A stretch of DNA of 64,000 bases from Pelargonium tetragonum (Eukaryota > Streptophyta > Magnoliopsida > Geraniales > Geraniaceae), in assembly GCA_036897445.1 (NCBI GenBank), contig JAYMTL010000050.1:56742-120741 (forward strand), written 5' to 3'. This document shows positions 21,201-34,099 of this stretch, piece after piece. The position numbers and the translations under genes were made by a program. A model generated the notes under the pieces. It ran no database searches. It was given only the letters and a program-made list of their open reading frames with translations, and was not told the DNA's origin. Position 1 is the first letter of the stretch, and every line of letters starts with the position of its first letter.

Positions 21201-24000
21201 TCTGTCTTCTTGATTCCTGCTAGATTCTATAGGAAAAGAGGGGCTACGTAAGCCAAAAGGGTAATAAACGTAAATAGTTTAAGTTTAAGCGGGTTCTCTT
21301 CAGTCTTTTATATTACATGCTTAAGAAGTTTTCACAAGAAAAGTGGGCCCTTAGATAAGTAGGAGCACTCCGGGTTAACCTTATGCGTTTACCCTTTCTT
21401 TTTGTATAGGAACTTCCTTAAAAGAAAGAGAGCACAAGATATTAAATAGACTTTACCCCTCTAGTTGGAGTTAAGTTCAATTTACTAATATAAAATACTA
21501 AGACGCAAGTGCCTAAGCCCCTGAATCCTAGCATAACTTCCTTTACTTGCTAGCTATAACACATTTTAAGTACAAAGCCTGCTAGAGTAGAGATATCGAA
21601 GGGGGTTGGAGTAGCTTTTAAAAACAGGATAAAGCTTCTTTAAATTCTGTAAAATTCTCATTTTATTCAAGAACTTTTCCGAGTGTCTGAGTACATATTT
21701 TGGAAGCTACCTACTTTCCTTTAAAATGAAACAAGGGAACCACCCTAAACTTAAATTCTTTCGTTTTTTAGGATCGCGGCACTCAGGATTTCACTCGAAG
21801 CAATACCTATAAAAATGAATAACTTTAACTCATTAAAAATTTTGCTATAAGATAAGGTGGTTGAAATTCCATAAAAGCAAAAAGCTCCTACCACAATTAT
21901 CCTAAATAGATCTAGTAAACTTTTAGTTAGACTTAGTAAAAAGGGAAAACTCTTAAGAGAACTTTTTTAATTGTTGTCCGGGCTATTTCCTTGAAAGGCC
22001 AACTATAGAAAGAAGAGTTCTTTTAAGTAACCTTGGCAGAGACGCGTATAAATAATACGAAATAGACACTACAGACTGCTTTAAAGTAGTCCTCGTTTAG
22101 TAAAAGAAAAAAGGTTCCTTCAGCTTTTAGAAAATTTATTGGATGTAATACGACTTGAATCTATGGGATTTCCTTTCGATACTGCTATAAAATAGAATTG
22201 ACTTCTTGACTAAGTCAGTCCGCTTTAAACCACTAAGATTTTATCCAGGGGTACCCCGATAGTCTATTTAATTTCTTATACAGGATCTTACTTTTATAAA
22301 AGAAATTTTTGTGTTTTTACCTTTTCATGGATATCCAAGCGTTTTTAAGCAAGCAAAACCCTGCAGTTAAATTTCTTTTCTTTTTATCTACTATTTATAG
22401 TGCTTTCTTAAGGGTATTCCAAGAATCTTGGAAAATTTAAGCAAGTGATGCAGCGGGAGTGTTCCTCAATTCAAAGGAGATAGGAGTCTTTACAGTAATA
22501 TGAATAGAAACCTTTGATTTTTTGGTATAACTTACAAAAGAGGCCTCTATAAATTTAGTAAAAAAGAGTCTTGGTAGGTACTAAGATTTGTTTAGTACAA
22601 GCTCTCTTGTTTTAAGGGCAGCCTCCTTAGTTTAGCTATGTGACCTTTACAAAAGCGAAGCCTATTCTTTAATTAGTCTAAATCTGGTACCCAACTTAGG
22701 TGAGATTGAAAAGCATTCCCGGGAGACTCCGCTTTTTGAACCCTCGCTCGCATACCTTTAATCCTCTATTCTAACTATTTCTAAAAGTAGGCTTAAGCTT
22801 GGTTAGTGCTTTGTCGCTAATTACAAAGGCTCCCGAAACCCTACTTATCCTTTTATGTATATATTTGCTGACAAGGGCGAGCCCCCTTTTAACTCCAATT
22901 GTTATACTTTTTTTAACAAGATATAACTAAAAATTCTTAATTATTTTATATACTAGGCCCAAGAAGAATTTTCGTAAATTATAGACATTCGGTAAACGAC
23001 GAAGGCATAACTTTTACTATCAGACTTATTAAGTTAAGGTCCCTCTAGCTCTTACTATAAATAGCATTCACGAGAGTTTTTTTGCTCCTTTCATTTTAAA
23101 GTACATAAGGGTACTCAAAGCTTAGATACGTAGACTCCTAAGTGGTTCGGAGTTTTCTTAATCTCTTTAAATAAAGCCTAGGAGAACTTCACAAGGAATA
23201 AAAAGAGCTACACAAGACAATCCCTAGGGGTGCCTTGGAGCAATGTCTTGTAACGAGAGTTTGCCAAAGGGGTATTCCTTTTTGTACTGCCCTGTGTATT
23301 TAAGACACTCTAGATAATAACATTAGGGTTCCCACCAAAATTCTAGGCATTAAAAAGGTCACTTCCCATTTTGACTAGAAAAAGGCCCTACAGAAATTTT
23401 ATACGATTAAATCCGTAATTAAGGGGAGTTGCCGGTTTCCCTTTTTTTTTAAACGTAATGCAGGGGTCAAGTTCCTAGTAGCACATTAGTGAATATCCAA
23501 CGCAGTAATTATGACCAAGTGAAGTCTCCTTAGGGGCTTCTATTTGAAATTGCTTTGGTATTAGTTAGCTTTACAAAAGTAAAAGAGAAACCCTGAGCTT
23601 GAGTACTCAAATTTGTAGTCTTAAAAGCATTTAGTTTTTATTATATAATTAGGCGGATATGCCAGACACTGACCGGAAACTCTTTACTTAACCAAGGTTA
23701 ATAAGAAGGGGGAGCTCTGTCAATAGTTTTTCTTTACAATGCAATAGGTATCTTGGTGTAATTGAGGAGCAAGTGACACTACCTAAGGGGTCCCCCCTAC
23801 TAAGTGGGGGATAGAAACCTGTAGTAGGAAGCCCCTCGTATAGGAGAGCCTAAAAACCTGCTAAAACTAAAATGACATCCTTGTATTTATCCCAAAGGGG
23901 TTGTTCTTTTCTTAGAGTTAAGTATTTCGCGTCAGTCTTAGTTTTATCATGTATAGTATGCTTTTTAAGTTCTCTGAAATACCTGTTTTATTAGTAAGTA
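21201..24000. other. Non-coding stretch, no gene seen
   Basis: No frame above 60 codons. A strong short hairpin lies at 23792-23810: CCCCC facing GGGGG over a 9-10-nt loop, preceded by AAGGGGT. No family A core. Confidence 0.5.
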
Positions 24001-24273
24001 TATTTATTATACCTATTCTTTATAGCAGTTAGTAGTATAGTTATCCTTGATGGATATATATATACAGTAAATTATGTATTGTTTGTATTAAAGTATACTA
24101 GATAGAACAGGAAGGCTTTATAGCCAACGATTACTTTGTTGTTTTTGCAGCCCCGCTTTGTTATTATACAGAGCTGCCTTTGTCTTCCTCTAATTCTTTC
24201 TTACGGTTGTAGCTTTTCTCTTCTTCGTAAGGGGATACCCGTATTCCAAGGGGTCCTTTATTAAAAAGATTCT

Positions 24274-24387
24274 AGCATTAACCTTCCTCGGGTACCCTTC
24301 AGTTGGTAAGAGTAAGAATATCCGGTATATCCAAGGATCCCATCCTCCAAAACGATAAGCTACAGAATATAATACAGGAAGGCTATC
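24274..24387 (+). repeat. Family A repeat core
   Basis: GCATTAACCTTCCTCGG, CTTCAGTTGGTAAGAG, GGATCCCATCCTCC, AAAACGATAAGCTACAGA. The centre CTTCAGTTGGTAAGAGTAA closely follows the inverted copy at 16.4 kb. Another body and partial core follow, 456 bp downstream. Confidence 0.7.
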
Positions 24388-24399
24388 CCTTAAACCAAA

Positions 24400-24768
24400 T
24401 AACTAAAATATAAATAATAAATGAAAATATAGTATACAATATCCCAATACAGTAGCTACACTAGCCTTCAAGGAACCCTAGCAACCCTAACAGGAATAAT
24501 ATCCAGGGTTATAAAACTTTAGTCCCCCACGGGTAGGTATACCGGCTATACAGAATAAACGGGTAAGTCTGGCAAGTCAACAACAGGTCAATAGAAAAAT
24601 AGGAATAGTAAGTCAAGGAAATCGAGGTCAGTAGAACAAACAAGCAAGTATAAGTAATTGAAGTCCGGGTCAGAAGAAGAAAGCAAGTGTGGTGGATATA
24701 TGTGTATCCCTATACTATCAAATACAATACTTTACCTTCCTTCGGATGTATATTTGCTCCCGTTAATT
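24400..24768 (+). repeat. Family A repeat, body with partial core
   Basis: Body landmarks: CAATACAGTAGCTACACTAGCC, purine-rich AAGTCAAGGAAATCGAGGTC and GGGTCAGAAGAAGAAAGC, then GTGGTGGATATATGTGTATCC. The core begins TTTACCTTCCTTCGG near 24731 and appears cut short after about 40 bp. With the 24274 core it forms a direct pair. Confidence 0.6.
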
Positions 24769-24769
24769 T

Positions 24770-27700
24770 ATGCCTGATGAGATAAGTTCAAAGCCCGAAG
24801 CTTTTAGAAAAAAGGAATGTAGGGGCTCCCTCTTTAATACAAGCTTTAGGCTTCTCTCTCTTGAGGAGACTCCTTGTAAAAGTAAGGACAAGGTCTTGAA
24901 TAGTTGGACAAACAAAGGAGTCCTGAGAATCCCAATATACGTCTAATAAAGAAACCTCCGGTATAGGTAGGGTACCTTTACACCTCACCGCGAAGCTTTA
25001 ACTATTTCCTAAAATTCCGCAAACACTACAAGGTCTATTAAGAGCTACTTTAGTTTAGTAATATATTTTTCTTTGTTATTATTCTATATAGAATTAATTT
25101 CGGTATTATTGGTGCCCTATTTTTTTTTTATACCGCTACATTTCTAGAGACAGGATTTTGAAATTTGTAATTCCTTACTACAGGGATAAAAAGCAAGCTG
25201 TCAATTATTAAGTTCAATAAATTCTAAAACGGGGATCCTCCCTTATTTTTCCTTTCTTTCTAAGCCGGGGGGATATTTAAGTTTAAGGGAACCCCTTTAA
25301 TATTTCCACTTATGATACTAATAAAAAAGAAATAGATCTAAGAGTTTTTAGTTTACTTACTAGCCAGCGTAGGGTTAGCAATACCTTTAGGCTGGCATCT
25401 GGCATTAAGGGGATTTCTGGCAAACCTTTACAAAGCGAGCGCTTTAATAACTCATTATAAAAGAGCAAATCTAGCAAGACTTTTAAACTTACCTTCCTGG
25501 GGTTCTCGTATATCTTTAAGGAAAGGGCGCTCCTTATAATAAGGAAAGTTGTAGTTTTTCTAGGCTTAGGAACTTTTCTCTTTCTCGAGAAACCCCGAAA
25601 ACTCATAAAGAATCTTGCGTATATCAACAGTTTTATAACTTTTTTAGGGGATTGCCCTTTTCTTTAAGGCGCCTGTTAAATTAGGAAGCCCCCGGATCTG
25701 TACTATGTTTTTATAGAAGCTCGCTTTTCAATTTCTGAGATTTGCCCTATATATCTGTGGCGTTTGCTTGTTGCATACTCTTAATTAATTATTTTAATTA
25801 TAACTAAAAATCCATGAATTCTGTGAAAATTATAGGGAACCTCTTTTAATAAAATTAATGAAACAACGGCTCTACTAAAAATGTTTTACACTTTTTTGAA
25901 TAATTTCTTTTTGGAGTTATCAAAAACTACCTAGTCTTTTTTAAGCATATAATTCAGATATTATACCTTGCTTAGTCTGAGGTTATTCCTAATTTAGTAT
26001 ATTTTTCTGTAAACCCTTCTATTAGTCTATTAGTTAGGTACACGGGCAGTCTTACGTTAAATTCTAGATTATAGGAGCTTCTCTTCTACTCACTCCATTA
26101 ATATCGGTATAAGTATAGAAGAAGTTGAAACACGATTTAGAAGAGCTTTTTAGGGCTCCCGTCCAGTAAAAGCTATACTTTCAATTCCGTTTATTTAGGT
26201 CAAGTAGTAGTTATACTATAAAATATTTAAAAAAGAAGAAGCTTCTTTTAAGGAATACTTAATCCTGTTATGGCAATCCCTTTTGGAGGCTTTAAACTCC
26301 CTTTTCAAAAAGAATATAGGGGTACTCTGAGAAGCAAGGATTTTGGTATTATATCCTTTCCAAGGGAATCCCCTTAATGTTTTAATCAAATCAAAACCTT
26401 TGCTGGGCCCTTTTCGTGGGTTATAACGCGCTTTTTTGGGGTGTACATTTTCAAAATTTTACTACGCTTTTATCCATATTTTTGATAGCTTCTTTCTTCA
26501 TATTCTTATTCCTTAATTTAGTCCTAGTGGAATTCTAGAATTTTTCAGGTTATCGATATTATTACTATACTTAGATTTTGAGAATATTAAAATTTCTCAA
26601 GGATTCCCGTCTTTTTTTATATCCAACGGACCCATCTTGTTTGGCATAAACCGCGGCTTTGGATTCGCATAAGGACCCCCTTTTACTTTGTAGTATTGGG
26701 CATCCCTCATCTTATTAATAAAAAGAACTTTCTTGCAAAATTTTCCAAGTATTGTGTAAGAATCTAACTATCTCTGCGATAATTCAAGTAATTCTAGCAA
26801 AAAGTATAAGTACTGTTATTGGATACTTTTATTAAAGGGGTACCTTTGCCTTAATATTTAATTCAGGAATCCCTCTTTGGTAGTAATGAAACCTGCTTTC
26901 CATAAGTAACACCCTTTCTTGAGCCTGGTGAAGGTTCAAAACTAAATAAAGTTTTTTTGTAACTCTAGTAAGTTACATAAAAAGATTCTAACTAAATTTT
27001 AAATATTAAGTTTTCTACGAAGACAAAACTTTTACTTATTACCCGCTCCTAATATAAAATCAATAGCAGGAAATTCTTCTTACTAATAAGATAAACCTTA
27101 TCCCAGCTCCCACCACCCGTATTAGATAACAAGAACCCCAAAAACTTCAATTTTAGAGGGTCAAATACCTCGTAATATACACCCACCGAGCATCCCTAAC
27201 GTAGGATTTACAAGGGCTGCTTTATAAAGTGTAGAGTACTCCCAAATATCCGTAGCTAATTAGCTAATTCCTGTCTTTTTGGTTTTAATATTCACAACTC
27301 TAATATTAAAAAGTTTTCCTTAAATCTCATAAGTCCGACTTAAATTACACAAGGTCCTTATATTCTGCTTAACAAGACTCCGCATCTATATCTAGAAAAT
27401 AGAGACCGCATTAGGTAGAAGCAAGGGTATATTGATCAGACAAAAACCCCTTTTTTTAGAGACCCCTTGTAAAAACCGAAGTTAAAGCGGGAATCCCAGA
27501 AGTATCTTAAATTAAAGTAGTATTTCCTATTTAGGGATAATCTCGTAGCTTAGCGGTACCCTCCTTTGTGATATGAAGATCCTGTATTTCTTAAAGTATT
27601 CTCGTGTTTGTCAGGAAAAGGTCTACTCAATTCATGGATAAAACTTCTTTTTATAAGAAAGATATAGTATATATAACTCTATTTAGTGTGATTTCATTTA

Positions 27701-30000
27701 ATTAAAAAGGGGGCCTTTATTAAGTGTTATCTTTCAATTCTTAATTTCGGGAATTGTCCCACAGACTACGGCCAAACTGACGGAGTGTAAACCTACGAGT
27801 TTTCGTTTTATTCTACACGAGGAGTCACTATTTTTAGCAGATATAAAAAGCTCTAGCAAAAAGGTATTTGCGAAATGACTTTTTTAAGAAAGTAACTAGT
27901 AGCTCCAAAGAAATTAAGTACGGGGTTTCCCGGTTTAAAAAGGGCTCTGTAAGTAGACTATCTAACAATAAAATAAGAGTTAAACCCATTGCTAAAAGAC
28001 CTTTGTTTTTAATGACTACTAGAAAACCTTGGAATGACGAAGTTCTAAAAAAAGGAAATAGGCTCGAATTTGAAACTTATAAGCGGTTATCAAAACTAGT
28101 AAAACTGAGAGCATTTCGCTATACAATCTTTATTTACAAGTCTAATAAATTAAAGCTACCCATGGAATAACCCATAAAACTTGAACTCGCAATCTTATAC
28201 TTAGCTAAAAACCTTCTTAGTCTTGCTGTGAAGCATATAAACCCTCCGAATTTATGCTATTTTACCGACTGCAAGCCACTCATGTCATGGATATGCTGCC
28301 GGTTAGGGATCTCTTTTTGGTTAAACCTTTGTATATTTTAGAACCAAGAAAAACCTATTAAAAATACGGGTCCTGCTCAAACTTACAAACTTTATCCCCT
28401 TTTTTCATTTTAATTAGAATAAAAAGGACAAAGCACGCAAAGGAAGATTTATGGAACACTCGCCTAGAACTCATATCTGGACCTTTCTACAAATATACAT
28501 AACAAGATAAAGCACGAATTTAAGCAAGCATAACTAATAAAGGAACCGGTCCCAATATTTATATAACTTTTAGACACACTCCGCTTACTGTTCGAGTATA
28601 TTGTCTTAATTTACTGCTAATAATAAATATTGTTAACTCCTACTTTATTTAAGAGCTATCTCAAGGACCCTAGACTAGACTTCTTATCTTAGTATTTTGT
28701 CTATTAACAAGAAGGGGCTCCTTCTATTCTTTATTCTACTGAAAGTTTGCTACGACAAGTTTGACCCTTATACTATTTCTACTAAATTAGGTACTATCCT
28801 TAAGAATTCCTGTATAGTTCCACACTACTCTACTTGCTTTCGGGATAATATGCGCATATGAGGCCTCTTCCCGGTTATCTTTTTTCACGAACTATAGTCT
28901 GTTATATTATAACCTTTAATTCCAATCTGTGTTATACTACCCCAAGTGCAGGCAGGGGGACATATACTATTGCAATTTCAGGAATAGGCAGAATCTATTC
29001 CATACCAGAGGGTACGTTTTGAATCTCTTAGCATTTACTTACCTGTAGGATTCGACTTAATTAGGGCCCTTATGGAAGTTTTTGAGCGGGACTTCCGCGC
29101 TAGACTAAAATATATCCTTTTTTAAGAACCGACAAATTTGTGTACTTGCTTTACCTGTTATATAAATTTCTCAGTTGTTATTTTACTTTTCTTATTTTTG
29201 GTAGAAGTAGAATAGGACTCATAATGAAGAAAGGATCCTAAATAAGAACTTTTAACGGAGCTCCTTTTGTCGGCATAAATTCCAGGAATACCCTTTGGTT
29301 TAAAAGAGCGTACTAAATTACTCATAGGTTCGACGAAATCCTTATACGCCGAAGTTTCTTTAGGCTTCACTTTGTTTGGCCTTTATTAGCAGACTCCTGC
29401 CTATACCCTATCAAACTAGTATTAAACAAACAGTTCTTTGAATAGTATAAATCCACGGCCCCTCCCCTATCGGATACCTTAGAGCTTTTTGAGTTACACA
29501 AAAGAAAGCCAATCCTCAAATTTATTCTATATGTCATATTATGAATTTTTCAGATATTCCAAATGAGATACACAAATACTAACACAAAAGGGGCTGTCTA
29601 AGGGAACACCTCCTAACTTTAGCGGGATTCCTCTTCTTAGAAAGCAGTTCAGGAAATATACGGCTTAAATTAAAAAAGTGTAAACCTAGAAAACTTTGCC
29701 TTGGAAACCTAAAAAATTTATTACCACGGACCCCTTTTTTGTAAAGTAAAAGGCATAATGAGATTTTTAAAGTTTAAAGGGCGTAATTTAGGGATCCCGA
29801 GGAGAATGCCTCTTAAATAAAGTAAGTTGCAAACTAATATTCGAATCTTTTTACATAAGTGTAGGCAAACTCAAGCTTTTGTAAAACCTTGTACAACCTG
29901 TTAAGAGAGGCTCTATTCTAAAAACGATGCTGACTCAAATACAGCCATCTATCTAAATAATGATGACAAAAAATATAGGACTTGGCCCAACGAACCAAGG
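24770..30000. other. Non-coding stretch, no gene seen
   Basis: Frames at 24788-24988 (minus), 25310-25627 (minus, 105 codons), 27868-28170 (plus, 100 codons from TTG, strongly basic) and 29158-29370 (minus) are all of chance length and have no recognised domain. No family A copy was recognised. Local A+T-rich runs and mini-palindromic GC clusters only. Confidence 0.5.
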
Positions 30001-33000
30001 AATCCTATACTAATAAGTTCTTATAAAGTACTCAGGAACCCTACGGATCCATTTTCCTGACTCACTTACAAATAAGATTTAAAGGGAGCTTAGGAAATCC
30101 AGTTACAATCTCAACTAATAGAGTACTTCTAAAAATCTTGAATAACCAAGCCCTATTAACTTTTCAAGGAAACCCCATTCTGGATTATCCTAGTTTGTTT
30201 GAGTCAAAAAGCTACTGCCCAGTTTAGACTTCCATTATTAAAGAAACCAGAAAATTAATTATGAGATAACTTTTTAACTCCATTTTACACTTAACCCGGA
30301 GGGGTCGGCCCATAAAAAACTTGTAAACTCCTTCTCTCTATTCCATATATAAGTAATAAGTAAGTAGGCATTCTGAAAAAATACAGTACAGATAAAAAGT
30401 TCTCCTCCATATTTAGACGTAAAAGACTCAGATTTAAACTAACTAAATTCCAATTCTATAAGACAAGCTCCCCTTCCCATTTTTCTTATTGAAGGAGCTC
30501 CCTCTTTTAGATACCTAGCCCTTACCACAAATTACTTTAGAATTCTCTTATTCCTGTACTTTAATTAGACTTTATTTGCTATCCCTTAGTTTATCTCTGT
30601 TAATCAAAACTCTTACTTTAAAACTATCTTAAAGTTTTTTGTTTAAGTCCCTTCGAAGAATACCCTTTGTTTATTACTGCGGAGAGGTTATAATCTAGTA
30701 AATTTCATGGAATATATATCCCCCCTTTTCCAGTAGAGAGAGTAAGACCCTATACCAGACACCTAACAACCCTACCCTGCTCAAGAAACTTCCAAGGAGA
30801 TCTAAATCAAGTAAGTTCAAGAAATACATAATTGTCTGTGCAACCTACTTGAGCATTGTTTTGTAAAAAAGACTTACTATTTTAAGACTTATCTCATTAT
30901 CTCAACCCTATTTTAGTTTTTACTTAGATGTTTTTGTCCAACTCTTCGAAAGCGGTTCAAAGAGTAGTCGTCTATAGGCTAATTCATTCCCAAACGCTAG
31001 GTATTTAAGGTTTTTATGCCTTATAGAAAGATTTAGATTACCGCCCCTCTTTTTTATGGGTTTTTAAAGTACTCAGAATGCAATAAGGTATATCTCATTG
31101 TACAAACAAAAGGGTTTAGGATTCCGCCCAAGGAAACTTTACCGAGGGGAAATACACTCTATTTCTGGACCTGTTTGCCTAGGAGTCATCGAGACGTTAG
31201 AGACTTACCTCTTTCACTCCTTTTTATTAGCTACTATTAATTAGAAAACAACTTATACCTTCCAAGCTACCAAAAAAATAGGTTAACTACACCCACAGGC
31301 CGGAAATCCGTAGGATCGAATACCTTAAATACAAGGAAATTACACTAAAAAAAAGTCTCGCTTGTAGAATTAGAGATTTCTCAATAGATCGTAAAATTCT
31401 AGCGAGATTTTCTGGACTCATTATTAAGATTTTGGCGGCAAGTAATACGTTACTACAAACTCTCTTTAATTCCCAAGGATAGCTTCTCTCAGCAGGTTGA
31501 CACTGGTGTTATCAAATGACCTATCTCTTAGGATAAGACAAGGCACAAAAATCATACATAAGACGGTCTTACCGTGCTTCAGGCCACGAAAGAAAAGCGC
31601 TGGAGAAAGGGTTTTCTTGAAGCTCAAAGGGGCCCTTATTTCTCTAAGTCTGAAAGCTGGGATAGATTCGTTGAATATGTAACTGAATTCTATTTATATC
31701 GGGGGTCCCGGCTAAGAAATTGTACTGTCACTAGACTTATTAGGATTACTTTCTTTTTGATACTTAACGTATTATACTTTTAAAAGTTCACTTCTTTGCT
31801 TTTTTCTGGGGAGATACAAGGCTCCTAAATTTTAGGATTTTAAGTTCTGGATTCTTATTACTTATTAGTATTGGGTATAAGGAGACTCAGTCTAAAATTG
31901 TTAGTACATCAAATCAAGATAAATTTCTCCGTGAGAAACAGTCAATTAATATAATAAAAAAAAGAGCATGAACCCTATTTAGAAAGTTCCGAAAGGGACT
32001 TCTTATGTATCTCCAATTCCAAATTCTGTAGGAGTAGAAAAGCCTTAATTGCGCGAAATCCTAGCTTTTTTAGCACTTAATAATCGAAGTTTAATCGATG
32101 AGAACTTATTTCAGTCAGTTTTTATTAGAAAAGTAGAAGTATCCCATTTAATATTTACGTGGTACAAAATAGTTAAAGGATTTCCCTTTATAAGAATTTG
32201 TCTTCAAAAAGCGGTTGCTTGGCGGGGCACAAGGCCCTCTCTTATTTACTGAAAGCGCTCTATCTGCGGGGTAGTACAACTTCAATACTGACCCTAAATT
32301 AAAGTGTGTGATCTTTAGCATATGTTGCAACGCAAGGGATTTTGACTCAGTTTCGATATGAGCTTTAAGAGATTTGAGGGCTTTTTTAATTTTATTAGAT
32401 CCTAATTTGTACTCGGCTATAGAATTTTCACTAGACTTTTGCTTAATTCCTCGGCCCCTTTCGGAAGTCCTTGAAGGACTTCCTGCAGTCTTTTTCTATC
32501 TCTTAGAATAAACAGAGTACTCCTTTCTCTATGTCCTAAAGGGCGCGCTTACTTGCCATAAAATAAATAATAAAGGAACCCTATTTCCTAGCTAGACGAG
32601 AATTGGGTATTCGCTTGAGCTAGGCAGACCAAGATATTCCTCGATTAAGATGCTTTTTTACGGGGCTCTTTTAGTTATAGGATTCTCTTAGCTGAGGACC
32701 CCCTTATAAAAATATTAACCTCCCCTTTATCTTACTTTTCATTTTAGGTGCTATCTAGACAACTCATCTACAGGATATCCACTTAATTCTTCAGGAATCC
32801 CGTTCAGTTTAAATATTACTCCGGTTCATAGCGGGCCCTTTCCACAAAAAGGAAGAGTCGTGTTACTAGTCCAGACAAGTCCCCTACAATTTTACTTAAT
32901 TCAAATTCTTAGCCTAAAACCTCTTACTTTACACACTCTTTGCTTAATCCGCGCCTAGACCTGCACAAAAAAATCTTATGATAGGTGTCTCTACTTTTCC

Positions 33001-33995
33001 TTTAAACAGAAATCCCTTAGAATAAATCTTGCTTGGTAGGGTAGAGAATAGCCTTTTTTAATATGATAAAGATGGAAGAATACAGGAGATTCGAGTATAA
33101 AAAACTCTGTGCTTGCCAAAAGGTTATATACTAGTTTTGACTCTTACATTCATTACAATAGATATTCTACAGAATAAGTTCCTCCGCGAGTTCCTAAAAG
33201 ATCTGGAGTATAAACGGCACCTTTTTGACTAGATACCTGGTATAGTTTTTAGCAAACCTCTAGGAGTGCCCAAAAAAGGATCTCTAAGCCTACTCTTGAA
33301 CTCTTTACCAACTCAGCTAGAGTTTTCGAGTTCTAAAACAAGTAAAAACTACTTCTTTATTAAAAAACTAGTTACAATCGGGTTTAGTTCTAGTAGAAAC
33401 GCCTAATATAAGTCCCAAAAACTAGAGTTTCAGCTTCCTGCTAGATAGGCCCTTGGAGTAGTGGCAATAACAAAAAGTATAGTATTCTCTTAGGTTGACA
33501 CAGTATATTATCTTTCAATTTCTTTTATTCCGGAGTTGTATTACTCATGAGTCAAAGTTCTCTTTATAAGGGCTTCTACTAAGCTAAGTAAGTGAAAGAG
33601 AAGTAGCCATGCGTATAATATATTAAAGCGCGACTTTTGATAATGAAAGGCTAAAAAAAGAGAGTAATAATAGGGCGGGTAGCCACTCCTTGATCTACGA
33701 AGGCTGGGGGTAGTAGTTGTTATAGGGTTAGGGTTTAGTTTTGGATCTCGGGTATCCGAAGTCTTGGCTAAACGTTGAGAAGTATACAAAGCTTTTAGTA
33801 GAGTTCTCATTACTTGAAAAGTTTTCGCAAGAGATTTACACTATCTGACTGAACGGATTTACGTGCCCCTTCCCTCGCGAGTCTTTTACTTACTCAGAAG
33901 TGTACGCCCTTTTACAAGGACAGGAAGTAACTAAAGAAAGCAACCTTCTCAAAGCAGCCCGAAAGCTCGCTCTTTATTATTAATGGGACTTTTTC
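30001..33995. other. Non-coding stretch, no gene seen
   Basis: Overlapping frames at 31497-31783 and 32049-32330 are short and mutually exclusive, as chance frames are. The 89-codon minus frame 33541-33810 has no family traits. No RNA or repeat core. Confidence 0.5.
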
Positions 33996-34001
33996 CTTTG
34001 T

Positions 34002-34092
34002 TAATTACATTACCTTGTTCTTATCGGGAAGAAACCTTAGAAGATAATGAGTACGTCCTTTTTACTGGTGAGGTCTAACGAGGAAGGTTAAC
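34002..34092 (-). repeat. Family A repeat core, inverted, with terminal motif
   Basis: On the minus strand it starts GTTAACCTTCCTCG, continues AAAAAGGACGTACTCATTATC and CCCGATAAGAACA, and ends GGTAATGTAATTA (34002-34014 as its complement). The 22 bases at 34042-34063 differ by one from the plus copy at 9799-9820, the best pairwise match within the family. Confidence 0.75.
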
Positions 34093-34099
34093 GCAGGAT

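Noticed and set aside
25310-25627. 105-codon minus-strand frame
   Set aside because: Chance length, no recognised domain, no neighbouring gene.
27868-28170. 100-codon basic frame
   Set aside because: TTG start, no domain, chance length; lysine/arginine richness reflects the A-rich strand.
31497-31783. Two overlapping plus-strand frames (61 and 69 codons)
   Set aside because: Mutually exclusive short frames; a tryptophan- and arginine-containing stretch in the second drew attention but matched no known motif.
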